A stretch of 64,000 nucleotides of DNA from Microbacterium sp. W4I20 (GTDB lineage Bacteria; Actinomycetota; Actinomycetes; Actinomycetales; Microbacteriaceae), in assembly GCF_030816505.1 (NCBI RefSeq), contig NZ_JAUSYB010000001.1, positions 2,852,001 through 2,916,000 on the forward strand, given 5' to 3'. The notes beneath the pieces are model-generated. The model saw only the letters and a program-made list of their open reading frames with translations, searched no databases and had not been told where the DNA came from. Position 1 is the stretch's first letter. Each line of letters starts with the position of its first letter. A program made the translations under genes and the position numbers. Below are positions 8,512-16,850 of this stretch, piece by piece.

Positions 8512-10082
8512 GCCTCCGTGATCTCTCGATCGGCGTCGACGTCGGCGGCACCAACACCGATGCCGTCGTGCTCGACGGCGACGGTCGGGTGCTCGCCTGG
8601 ACGAAGCGGGCGACGACGGATGACATCACCGGCGGCATCCGCGCCGGCATCAGCGACGTGCTCGCCGCGATCGGCGACGACCGCTCCCGCGTCTCGCGCG
8701 TGATGCTCGGCACCACCCACGCCACGAACGCCATCGTGCAGCGCCGCCAGCTCGATCGCGTCGCGATGATCCGCCTCGGAGCCCCCGCCGCGACCGAATA
8801 TCCGCCGTTGACCGGCTGGCCCGACGACCTGGTGCGCATGGTGCTCGCCGGCTCCGCGATGCTCGGCGGCGGCCACATGGTCGACGGCACGCCCATCTCG
8901 CCGCTCGATCGCGACGGCATCCTGCGCTTCGTCGACGGGCTCGACGACTTCGACGCGATCGCCGTCGCCGGGATCTTCAGCCCCTCCTCGCCCGAGCAGG
9001 AGCTGGAGGTCGCCGAGCTGCTGCGCGGACACCTCGGTCAGGACGCCCGCGTCTTCCTCAGCCAGGACATCGGCCCGACCGGCCTGCTGGAGCGCGAGAA
9101 CGCGACACTCCTCAACGCCGCGCTCTACAGCGTCGCGCGTTCGGTCACCGAGGCGCTCGTCACGGTCGTCGCCGAGGAGGGGCTGGACGCCGCCACCTTC
9201 TTCGCGCAGAACGACGGCACGCTGATGTCACTCGACTATGCCGCGCAGTATCCGGTGCTCACGATCGGCTCGGGGCCGGCGAACTCCATCCGCGGTGCCG
9301 CCTACCTCTCGGGTCACGACGACGCGATCGTGATCGACGTCGGCGGCACGACCTCCGACCTCGGCGTCGTGGTGGGCGGATTCCCGCGCGAGTCCACGCT
9401 GCCGCGCGAGATCGGCGGGGTGCGCACGAACTTCCGGATGCCGGACATCCTGAGCGTCGGCATCGGCGGAGGCACCGTCATCGACGTGGCCTCCGGCCGC
9501 GTCGGACCGGATTCGGTCGGCTACCGCATCGATCCCGAGGGCCTGCTGTTCGGCGGCTCCACGCCCACGCTGACGGATGCCGCCGCCATGGCGGGAAGCC
9601 CCGTCGCCGGCCGTTCGCTCCCGCCGCTGTCGTCTTCGATGACGGCCGCGCTGGAGGCCGCGCTCGCCGTGGTCTCCGGCCGGCTGGAGGAGGCGGTCGA
9701 GCGGCTGTCCCTCGGCCGCATGGACATCCCGCTGGTCGTCGTCGGCGGCGGCGGGTTCCTCGTGCCCGACCACCTCGCGAGCGCCGGACGCATCCTGCGC
9801 CCGGATCACGGCGGTGTGGCGAACGCGGTGGGAGCCGCGATCTCGCTCGCCGGCGGCCGCGCCGATCAGATGGCGCCGATGGGCGACCGGGATTCCGCGA
9901 TCGAACAGGCATCCGAGGCCGCCGTCGCGAAGGCGATCCAGGCCGGCGCCGATCCGCTCCAGGTCTCGATCGTCGAGGTGCTGGAGACCCACGTTCCCTA
10001 CACCGCGCAGCCCACCGTCAACGTGACGGTCAAGGCCGCCGGTCCCCTCGCCCGGCTCTCCGCCGAGGCCCCCGTCCGCTGA
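8508..10082 (+). CDS. Hydantoinase/oxoprolinase family protein (HyuA-like subunit)
   Basis: 524 residues. The N-terminal IGVDVGGTNTDAVVLDGDGR and VMLGTTHATNAIVQRR and the central DVGGTTSDLGVVVGGFP are the ATP-binding (ASKHA-fold) motifs of the HyuA/5-oxoprolinase family; GIGGGTVIDVASG follows. Length matches the short form that pairs with DUF917 proteins rather than the fused 5-oxoprolinase. Expected role: ATP-dependent opening of a cyclic amide ring in the cytosol. AAGGAG precedes the start, which overlaps the upstream stop. It is followed by the importer binding protein 69 bp later in the same direction. Confidence 0.88.
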   Translation: MSLRDLSIGVDVGGTNTDAVVLDGDGRVLAWTKRATTDDITGGIRAGISDVLAAIGDDRSRVSRVMLGTTHATNAIVQRRQLDRVAMIRLGAPAATEYPPLTGWPDDLVRMVLAGSAMLGGGHMVDGTPISPLDRDGILRFVDGLDDFDAIAVAGIFSPSSPEQELEVAELLRGHLGQDARVFLSQDIGPTGLLERENATLLNAALYSVARSVTEALVTVVAEEGLDAATFFAQNDGTLMSLDYAAQYPVLTIGSGPANSIRGAAYLSGHDDAIVIDVGGTTSDLGVVVGGFPRESTLPREIGGVRTNFRMPDILSVGIGGGTVIDVASGRVGPDSVGYRIDPEGLLFGGSTPTLTDAAAMAGSPVAGRSLPPLSSSMTAALEAALAVVSGRLEEAVERLSLGRMDIPLVVVGGGGFLVPDHLASAGRILRPDHGGVANAVGAAISLAGGRADQMAPMGDRDSAIEQASEAAVAKAIQAGADPLQVSIVEVLETHVPYTAQPTVNVTVKAAGPLARLSAEAPVR

Positions 10083-10151
10083 CCCGCACGACCCGCACCT
10101 CCCGCACTTCCTGCACCCGAGCACTGTCCCACCCGTCAAGAGGAGATAGCA

Positions 10152-11741
10152 ATGAAACGCAGTACCGCACTACCCGTGGCCGCCGTTCTCTCCGCCCTCG
10201 CGCTGACACTGGCGTCCTGCGCGGGCTCGCCCGACACGTCCGCACCCTCCGAAGGCGACTTCGTCTCGGGTGGCACCTTCGTGACCGCGGTCGGAGACGA
10301 CCCCGGCGACCTCAACCCGCTGAAGGCCGTCTCGCCCGACACCTTCGCCGTCGTCAGCCTCGCCTACGAGTCGCTGATCGCCGTCACCTCCGAGGGCGAG
10401 CTGGTGCCCTGGCTCGCCGAGAGCTGGGAGGAGACCGGCACCGAGGTCGTCTTCACGCTCAAGGACGACATCACCTGCACCGACGGCTCCGAGTTCACGG
10501 CGCAGACCGTCGCCGACAACCTGAACTACAATGCCGACCCCGCGAACGCGACGTTCTCGTACGGCTCGGTCATCGACGAGAAGATCTCGGCGACCGCCGA
10601 CGGCAACACCGTCACCGTCACGAGCACCGACAACAACCCGTTCCTCGCGGTCAACACGGGCACGATCATGCTCGTCTGCGACTCGGGTCTCGCCGACCCG
10701 ACCACGATGTCGGATGCCACGGACGGCACCGGCCTCTTCGGTCTGAGCGACATCAAGCCGGGCGACACGTACACGTTCACCAAGCGCGACGACTACACCT
10801 GGGGTCCCGACGACGTGACGAGCGAGACCGAGGGTCTGCCCGACACGATCGAGGCCCGCGTCGTCACCGACGAGAGCACCGCCGCGAACCTGCTGGTGTC
10901 GGGCGAGATCAACGCCGCCACCATCTCGGGCGCCGACCGTGCCCGCCTGGATGCCGCCGGTCTCACCTTCGCCGGGGTGCGCAACCCCGTCGGCATGATC
11001 CTGTTCAACGAGAAGGAGGGCCGTCCGTTCTCTGACCCGCTCGTGCGCGAGGCGCTCTCGACCGCGATCGACCGCGACGAGGTCGGCACCGTGATCGCCG
11101 ACGGCGAGGGACTGGAGTCCATCTCGCTCGTCACCAAGAACCCGCTGCTGTGCGTGCCCGACGAGCCCACCTGGACGCTGCCCGACACCGACCTCGACCG
11201 CGCGGCCGAGCTGCTCGACGAGGCCGGCTGGCTGCTCGAGGATGACGGACTGCGCTACAAGGACGGCAAGCCCCTGAACATCAAGTTCGTCTACAACGCG
11301 CCCACCTCGACGCACGCGGCCGCGGCCGAGCTCGTCAAGGAGACGTGGGACGGCCTGGGCGTCACGACCGAGCTCTCCGCGAACGACGCGGCCGCCTGGT
11401 CGGAGCAGCTGTACTCGACGGCCGACTGGGACACCGGCTGGGTGCAGATCGCTCCGGGTGGACCGGTGCTGCTCTCGGTCTTCTTCGACGGCGCGACGCC
11501 GGACCAGGGCGGACTGAACTTCATGTGGGTCGACAACCCCGAGTACTCGGCCCTGGTCGCCGAGGCATCGAGCGCGAGCCCCGAAGAGGCCTGCGGCATC
11601 TGGCAGGATGCGGAGGACGAGCTCATCGAGCGGTTCGACGTGTTCCCGGTGGTCGACAACATCCTGCCGACCTACCAGTCGGGTGCGACGTTCGATCTGC
11701 CGAACTTCATCCAGCCCACCTCGATCCGGATGCTCGGCTGA
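10152..11741 (+). CDS. ABC transporter substrate-binding lipoprotein, family 5 (Opp/Dpp type)
   Basis: 529 residues with a lipoprotein signal peptide: basic start MKRSTALP, hydrophobic core, lipobox LASC with Cys23. An acidic/Ser-rich linker follows, then the SBP_bac_5 domain (NPLKAVSPDTFAVVSLAYESL, LVPWLAESWEETGTEVVFTLKDD). It would be anchored outside the membrane to capture peptides or other amide-type or nickel-like ligands for the following permeases. A strong AGGAGATAG site precedes ATG. Only four bases separate it from the first permease. Association with the DUF917/HyuA pair and the M20 enzyme suggests the ligand is an N-acyl or cyclic-amide compound. Confidence 0.9.
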   Translation: MKRSTALPVAAVLSALALTLASCAGSPDTSAPSEGDFVSGGTFVTAVGDDPGDLNPLKAVSPDTFAVVSLAYESLIAVTSEGELVPWLAESWEETGTEVVFTLKDDITCTDGSEFTAQTVADNLNYNADPANATFSYGSVIDEKISATADGNTVTVTSTDNNPFLAVNTGTIMLVCDSGLADPTTMSDATDGTGLFGLSDIKPGDTYTFTKRDDYTWGPDDVTSETEGLPDTIEARVVTDESTAANLLVSGEINAATISGADRARLDAAGLTFAGVRNPVGMILFNEKEGRPFSDPLVREALSTAIDRDEVGTVIADGEGLESISLVTKNPLLCVPDEPTWTLPDTDLDRAAELLDEAGWLLEDDGLRYKDGKPLNIKFVYNAPTSTHAAAAELVKETWDGLGVTTELSANDAAAWSEQLYSTADWDTGWVQIAPGGPVLLSVFFDGATPDQGGLNFMWVDNPEYSALVAEASSASPEEACGIWQDAEDELIERFDVFPVVDNILPTYQSGATFDLPNFIQPTSIRMLG

Positions 11742-11745
11742 CATC

Positions 11746-12789
11746 ATGACGACGATTCCTCCACTCGCGACCTCCGAGGTGGCCGACACCAGTACGGCCG
11801 CCCTGGCGGCGCGGGTGGAGGAACGCCGTCTCCGGCGCGGGCTGACCCCGCGCACCGCCTTCCTGCTGCGACGCCTCGGACGCCTGGTCGTCTCGCTCGC
11901 CGTCGTGATCGTGGCATCCTTCCTGCTCATGTATCTCGTGCCCGGCGACCCGGTGCGCGCGGCGCTGGGGCAGAGCGCCACCCCGCAGCTCGTCGAGGCC
12001 ACACGCATCCAGCTCGGGCTCGACCGATCGATGCCCGAGCAGTTCGTGCGGTTCATCGGCGGCCTGTTCACCGGTGACCTCGGCACCTCGGTGCGGCTGC
12101 AGCGGCCGGTGGTCGACGTGCTCGCGCAGCGGTTCCCGACCACGCTGCTGCTGGCCGTCCTCGCCTTCGTCATCGCCGTGGTCGGCGCGCTCCCCGCGGG
12201 GATCGGGGCAGCGGTGCTCGCCCGCTCCGGCCGCCGGCGCGGACTGTCGATCGCGGTCTCGGCCGTGCTCGGCATCCTCATCGCCGTCCCCAGCTTCCTG
12301 CTGGCCGTCGGACTGATCTCGCTGTTCGCGGTGCGGCTCGGCTGGTTCCCGGCGGCGGGCTGGGGCGAACCCGCCGACGTGGTGCTGCCGGTGATCGCCC
12401 TCGCGATCGGTCCGATGGCCTACCTCGTGCGCATCGTGCAGGTCGAGATGCTCGCGGTGCTCGACACGACCTACATGACCACCGCCCGCGCGAAGCGACT
12501 GCCGCGCCGACTGGTGTACCTGCGGCACGCGCTGCCGAACATCGTCACCGCGTCGCTCACCGTCGGCGGCCTGATCCTCGCCGGGCTCACTGCGGCGACC
12601 GTGCTCATCGAGGCCGTCTTCGCCATCCCGGGTCTCGGGTCGATCATGGTGTCGTCGGTCGGGGCCAAGGACTATCCGATGGTGCAGGGCGTCGTCATCG
12701 TCTTCGCCCTCATCGTGCTAGGCGTGAACCTCGTCGTCGATGTGATCCTCGCCACCATCGATCCACGCTCGTCGATCACGGAGGGCTGA
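11746..12789 (+). CDS. ABC transporter permease, DppB/OppB type
   Basis: 347 residues from ATG 11746, chosen because it follows the binding-protein stop; longer frames overlap that gene. About six membrane segments, the first at RLVVSLAVVIVASFLLMYLVPGD, with the typical post-TM1 pattern PGDPVRAALG. The EAA-type loop (TARAKRLPRRLVYLRHALPN) lies near residues 245-265, followed by the conserved end AKDYPMVQGVVIVFAL. It forms the membrane channel with the next gene product. The N-terminal 40 residues are an unusually long basic cytosolic extension. Confidence 0.9.
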   Translation: MTTIPPLATSEVADTSTAALAARVEERRLRRGLTPRTAFLLRRLGRLVVSLAVVIVASFLLMYLVPGDPVRAALGQSATPQLVEATRIQLGLDRSMPEQFVRFIGGLFTGDLGTSVRLQRPVVDVLAQRFPTTLLLAVLAFVIAVVGALPAGIGAAVLARSGRRRGLSIAVSAVLGILIAVPSFLLAVGLISLFAVRLGWFPAAGWGEPADVVLPVIALAIGPMAYLVRIVQVEMLAVLDTTYMTTARAKRLPRRLVYLRHALPNIVTASLTVGGLILAGLTAATVLIEAVFAIPGLGSIMVSSVGAKDYPMVQGVVIVFALIVLGVNLVVDVILATIDPRSSITEG

Positions 12790-12794
12790 TCCCG

Positions 12795-14561
12795 ATGTCT
12801 CTGCGCAAGAAGATCCTCAACCCGACCGCGATCTCGGCGATCGTCGGCAGCGCCGTGCTGGTGTTCGCCGCCGTCGCCGGCCCGACCATCTGGGGCGACG
12901 CGGCGACCACGACCGACGTCTCCTCGCGTCTGCTGGGCGCGAGCGCCGCCCACCCGTTCGGCACCGATGAGCTCGGCCGCGACATCCTCGCCCGCGTGCT
13001 CGTGGCCACCCGGCTCACGCTGCTGCTGACCCTCGGCGCCACGGCCATCGCGCTGTGCGGCGGCATCGTGTTCGGCCTGGTCGCCAGCATCCTGCCGAAG
13101 TACCCGCGTCGGTGGTTCACCGGGCTGCTCGACATCCTGCTCGCGTTCCCCTGGCTGCTCATGGTGCTGTTCTTCACGGTCATCTGGGGCGCCACGGCGA
13201 CCGGCGCCATGCTCGCGATCGGCTTCGCCGGCATCCCCTCCTTCGCCCGTCTGGTCTACAACCTCGCGGCGTCGGTCTCAGGGCGCGACTACGTGCGGGC
13301 CGCGCGGGTCGTCGGCGTCGGTCCGATCGGCGTCCTGCTGCGGCACGTGCTGCCCAACATCGCGAACCCGTTCTTCGTGAACGCGGCAGCGACCGCGAGC
13401 GTGACGCTGCTCTCGTTCGCCGGGCTCTCGTTCCTCGGCCTCGGCGTGCAGGCGCCCGCCTACGACTGGGGACGGATGCTGCAGGAGGGGATCCTGCGCA
13501 TCTACGTCAACCCGCTCGCCGCCCTCGGGCCCGGCATCGCCGTGGTGCTCGCCGGTCTCGTCTTCACCATGCTCAGCGAGGCGGTCGCGGGATCTCGCGG
13601 CGCCGGATTCCGGGCGGTCGCCGCACGGGCCGCCGGCTCGGTCACGATCTCGTCGCGCCGTCGGGAGCGCGTGGCGGAGAGCGCCGAGCCGTCGGGGGAC
13701 ACGGTCGCCGAGATCCGCGATCTGCACATCGCGTTCGCGACCGCCGACGGGGGAGTCGTCGAGCGCGTGCGCGGTGTGGACCTGCGGATCGGCCGCGGTG
13801 AGATCGTGGGCATCGTCGGCGAATCCGGATCCGGCAAGTCGCTCACCGCGATGGCGCTGGCCGGGCTCCTCGGCGACGACGCCATCGTGACGACCTCGGC
13901 GCACACGTTCGGCGACCTCGACATGACCCGTGCTCCCTCGGCCGCCGACCGCGCGCGCCTGGGCGTGGAGCTCGGCATGATCTTCCAGGATCCGCTCACC
14001 TCGCTGAACCCCGCGCTCACGATCGGCCGGCAGCTGACCGAGGTGCCGGAGGTGCACATGGGCATGCGGCCGAAGGACGCGCGCGCCCGTGCGGCCGATG
14101 CGCTCGACGCGGTCGGCATCCCGAACGCGGCGCAGCGGCTGAAGCAGTACCCGCACGAGTTCTCCGGCGGCATGCGGCAGCGCGCGATGATCGGACAAGC
14201 TCTGACCGGGCGCCCGCGACTGATCGTGGCCGATGAGCCCACGACCGCGCTCGATGTGACCGTGCAGCGCCAGGTGATGGGCGTGCTGCATCGGGCGCAG
14301 GAGGAGACAGGCGCCGCGATCGTGTTCATCTCGCACGACATCGCGCTGGTCTCGGCGTTCTGCGACCGGGTCGTCGTGATGAAGGACGGCCGCGCCGTCG
14401 AGACGCTCGACGCCCGCCGCATCCGCGAGGACGCGCAGCATCCGTACTCGAAGGCGCTGATCGCGTGCCTGCCCGACATGACCAGCGACCGCACGCAGCC
14501 GCTGCCGGTGATCCCGCCGGAGCTCGTGCCGGAAGCACTCGAAGACGAGGTGCCGGCGTGA
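12795..14561 (+). CDS. Fused ABC permease (DppC type) and ATPase (DppD type)
   Basis: 588 residues. Residues 1 to about 280 are a DppC-type permease (HPFGTDELGRDILARV, ARVVGVGPIGVLLRHVLPN). After a basic linker comes an ATPase domain from about residue 300: Walker A GESGSGKS, Q-loop FQDPLTSLNP, signature FSGGMRQR, Walker B LIVADEPTTALD and switch SHD. Its C-terminal HPYSKALIACLPD is the oligopeptide-type extension. The fusion joins the second membrane subunit to the first ATPase of an Opp/Dpp importer; the window contains a second, separate fusion of the same design. GTGA overlap links it to the partner ATPase. Confidence 0.9.
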   Translation: MSLRKKILNPTAISAIVGSAVLVFAAVAGPTIWGDAATTTDVSSRLLGASAAHPFGTDELGRDILARVLVATRLTLLLTLGATAIALCGGIVFGLVASILPKYPRRWFTGLLDILLAFPWLLMVLFFTVIWGATATGAMLAIGFAGIPSFARLVYNLAASVSGRDYVRAARVVGVGPIGVLLRHVLPNIANPFFVNAAATASVTLLSFAGLSFLGLGVQAPAYDWGRMLQEGILRIYVNPLAALGPGIAVVLAGLVFTMLSEAVAGSRGAGFRAVAARAAGSVTISSRRRERVAESAEPSGDTVAEIRDLHIAFATADGGVVERVRGVDLRIGRGEIVGIVGESGSGKSLTAMALAGLLGDDAIVTTSAHTFGDLDMTRAPSAADRARLGVELGMIFQDPLTSLNPALTIGRQLTEVPEVHMGMRPKDARARAADALDAVGIPNAAQRLKQYPHEFSGGMRQRAMIGQALTGRPRLIVADEPTTALDVTVQRQVMGVLHRAQEETGAAIVFISHDIALVSAFCDRVVVMKDGRAVETLDARRIREDAQHPYSKALIACLPDMTSDRTQPLPVIPPELVPEALEDEVPA

Positions 14562-15346
14562 GCGGTTCCGAGGGCGTGAACGCGCTGGAGATCGTCGACC
14601 TGAGCGTGCGGTACGGCCGCACACGCGTGGTCGACCGCGTGAGCCTGGCGGTCCCGAAGGGCCGGACGGTCGGACTCGTCGGCGAATCCGGATCGGGCAA
14701 GAGCACGATCGCCGCCGCCGCCGTGGGGCTCGTCCGCCCGGAGTCGGGCTCGATCAGGGTCGACGGCGCGGATGCCGTGGGCGGGAACGCGGCCGCGCGC
14801 CGCACCCGGCGGCGCATGCAGCTCGTGTTCCAGGATCCGTTCTCCGCCCTCGACCCGCTGATGCCGATCGGTGACTCGATCGCCGAGGCGCTGCGGGCGA
14901 CGGGGCGGCGGTGGTCCCGCGCGGAGCGCATCGCGCGGGTGCGCGAACTGCTGGCCCAGGTGCACCTCGACCCCGATCGTGCCGGTGAGCGGCCCGGTGC
15001 CTTCTCAGGCGGGCAGCGGCAGCGCATCACGATCGCGCGGGCGCTGGCGGGGGAGCCGTCGGTGCTCATCGCCGACGAGGTCACCAGCGCGCTCGACGTC
15101 TCGGTGCAAGGTGCGATCCTCAACCTGCTGCGCGAACTGCAGCTCGAGCTCGGCATCTCGATGCTGTTCATCTCGCACAACCTCGCGGTCGTGCGGTACA
15201 TCAGCGACGAGGTGTGCGTGATGCGGCATGGCAAGCTGGTCGAGGCCGGACCCACCGAGACGCTGCTCGCGAATCCGTCCGACCCCTATACGCAGGAACT
15301 GCTCGATGCGGTGCCCGTGCTCGGCGAGAGGATGCAGTTCGGATGA
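14558..15346 (+). CDS. ABC transporter ATPase, DppF/OppF type
   Basis: 262 residues from GTG 14558, whose GTGA overlap with the upstream stop decides the start. Walker A GESGSGKST, Q-loop FQDPFSALDP, signature FSGGQRQRI and Walker B VLIADEVTSALDVS are intact; the usual Pro after DE in Walker B is Val. The end DPYTQELLDAVPV fits the OppF/DppF class, though the protein is shorter than the usual 320 residues. It is the second ATPase of the importer encoded from 10,152. Its stop overlaps the start of the M20 amidohydrolase (ATGA), so enzyme and importer are one operon. Confidence 0.9.
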   Translation: MSGSEGVNALEIVDLSVRYGRTRVVDRVSLAVPKGRTVGLVGESGSGKSTIAAAAVGLVRPESGSIRVDGADAVGGNAAARRTRRRMQLVFQDPFSALDPLMPIGDSIAEALRATGRRWSRAERIARVRELLAQVHLDPDRAGERPGAFSGGQRQRITIARALAGEPSVLIADEVTSALDVSVQGAILNLLRELQLELGISMLFISHNLAVVRYISDEVCVMRHGKLVEAGPTETLLANPSDPYTQELLDAVPVLGERMQFG

Positions 15347-16527
15347 CGACACGCTTCGACGAGGCGGCGGAGGATCTCCGCGCCGACCTGATCGCCGTGC
15401 GGCGCGAGCTGCACCAGGTGGTCGAGATCGGGCTCGATCTTCCCGTGACCCAGGCCGTTCTGTTGCGCGAACTCGAGGGTCTCGGACTCGAGATCACGCT
15501 CGGCACCACGCTGTCGTCGATCACCGCGGTGCTGCGCGGCGGGCGGCCCGGACCCGTGGTGCTGCTGCGCGGCGACATGGACGGACTGCCGGTGGCCGAG
15601 GCCACCGGGCTGCCGTTCGCCTCGACCTCGGGCGCGATGCACGCCTGCGGTCACGACCTGCACATGGCCGGACTGTTGGGTGCCGTGCGGCTGCTCGCCG
15701 CGCGCCGCGACGAGCTGCCGGGGACCGTGATCTTCATGTTCCAGCCCGGCGAGGAGGGGCAGGCCGGCGGTCGCGTCATGATCGAGGAGGGCGTGCTGGA
15801 TGCCGCGGAGGAGCGGCCGGTCGCCGCCTACGCGATCCACGTCGACAGTGCCACACCGCGAGGACAGCTCGTGACCCGCGAGGGCGCGATGATGGCCAGT
15901 GCCAGCGCGCTGCGGATGGTGCTCCGGGGCACGGGCGGGCATGCAGCTTTCCCGCAGCTGGGTATCGATCCGGTGCCGGTGGCCGCGCAGCTGATCCTCG
16001 CCGTGCAGACCTTCGCCGCACGGCGGCTGCCCGCCACCGACCAGGCCGTGATCTCGATCACCCGGCTCAGCAGCGACTCCGAGGCGAGCAACGTGCTGGC
16101 GGCGAGCGTGTCGCTCGAGGCCAACATCCGCACGCTCTCGAAGGCCACGCTCGACACCGTGCGCACGCAGCTGCCCGCGCTGCTCACCGGCATCGCCGAG
16201 GCGAACGGCTGCGCCCTCGAGTGCGAGTTCTTCGCGTCGTACCCGGTGACGTACAACGACCCGGCCGAGACGCGGGAGGTGCTCGCCGTGCTCGACGAGA
16301 TCGTCGGCGAGGAGCGCGTGACGCGGCTGGCTGCGCCGTCGATGGCCTCGGAGGACTTCTCGTATGTGCTGGAGGAGGTGCCGGGCGCGCTGGTGTTCGT
16401 CGGCGCGGCGCCCGACAGCGGGCCGATGCCCCTGCACGCCGAGACCGCGATCTTCGACGACGCGGTCGTGCCGCTGCAGGCGCGCGTGCTGGCCGAGCTC
16501 GCCTGGCGGCGGCTCGAGCGCGCCTGA
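15343..16527 (+). CDS. M20-family amidohydrolase / N-acyl amino acid hydrolase
   Basis: 394 residues. Motifs of the M20D amidohydrolase group: LLRGDMDGLPV, HACGHDLHMAG (metal ligands), FQPGEEGQAGGRVMI (catalytic Glu) and the late SEDFSYVLEEVPG. Such cytosolic zinc or manganese enzymes remove acyl groups from amino acids or related compounds (hippurate, N-acetyl or indole conjugates). Here it probably cleaves the product imported and ring-opened by the upstream operon; this is inference from position. ATG overlaps the upstream ATPase stop. The stop is followed 10 bp later by a 15-bp tandem repeat. Confidence 0.9.
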   Translation: MTTRFDEAAEDLRADLIAVRRELHQVVEIGLDLPVTQAVLLRELEGLGLEITLGTTLSSITAVLRGGRPGPVVLLRGDMDGLPVAEATGLPFASTSGAMHACGHDLHMAGLLGAVRLLAARRDELPGTVIFMFQPGEEGQAGGRVMIEEGVLDAAEERPVAAYAIHVDSATPRGQLVTREGAMMASASALRMVLRGTGGHAAFPQLGIDPVPVAAQLILAVQTFAARRLPATDQAVISITRLSSDSEASNVLAASVSLEANIRTLSKATLDTVRTQLPALLTGIAEANGCALECEFFASYPVTYNDPAETREVLAVLDEIVGEERVTRLAAPSMASEDFSYVLEEVPGALVFVGAAPDSGPMPLHAETAIFDDAVVPLQARVLAELAWRRLERA

Positions 16528-16537
16528 GGCTGCTTCC

Positions 16538-16627
16538 GCGGCATCCGCGCCCGCAGCATCCACACCCGCAGCATCCGCGCCCGCAGCATCCGCGCCCGCA
16601 GCATCCGCGCCCGCAGCATCCACACCC
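16538..16627 (+). repeat. 15-bp minisatellite, six copies
   Basis: Unit GCAGCATCCGCGCCC repeats six times head to tail (16538, 16553, 16568, 16583, 16598, 16613); the first has G for A at position 3 and two copies carry CACACCC endings. Each copy contains one GCATCC hexamer. It starts 11 bp after the M20 stop, in non-coding DNA. The perfect inner copies suggest recent slippage. Confidence 0.9.
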
Positions 16628-16632
16628 CCGCC

Positions 16633-16711
16633 GTGTGGGGAGGAGATCTCCGCGAGGGGCTGAAGGATCTGCCGGATTCTTCAGCCCATCGGCGCGATCT
16701 CAGCCCCACAC
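16633..16711. repeat. Nested inverted-repeat element downstream of the M20 gene
   Basis: Outer arms GTGTGGGGAGGAGATC (16633-16648) and GATCTCAGCCCCACAC (16696-16711) pair at 14 of 16 positions. Inside, GGGCTGAAG (16657-16665) and CTTCAGCCC (16679-16687) pair perfectly around a 13-base loop. It could terminate the importer/M20 operon. The nested layout and the GGCTG/CAGCC inner stem resemble the modules at 5.6 and 5.8 kb. Confidence 0.7.
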
Positions 16712-16850
16712 GCGGCGACGGATGCTGTGGCGCACAGCGCCATGACCACGTACTGCTTGTAGTCCGAAGACACATACTCCCGCGCCGCACCTCCGACCAG
16801 GCTGGACACTGCCGGCTTCAGCGCGGACGCCGGCGGAAAGGACACCCCTC
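16712..16850 (+). promoter_or_regulatory. Upstream region of the MFS gene
   Basis: This stretch ends the 323-bp gap between the M20 and MFS genes. It contains the AT-richer segment CGTACTGCTTGTAGTCCGAAGACACATACTCC (at about 16749-16780), the likeliest promoter place, and AAAGGA about 10 bp before the MFS ATG as ribosome-binding site. No confident -10/-35 pair, and no open frame of its own. Confidence 0.35.

Noticed and set aside
10170..12281. 703-codon minus-strand open frame opposite the binding-protein and permease genes
   Set aside because: The plus strand encodes an unmistakable lipoprotein and permease here; the opposite frame has no signal, domain or ribosome-binding site.
16538..16627. 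CRISPR array
   Set aside because: The 15-bp units are contiguous without spacers and no cas genes are present.
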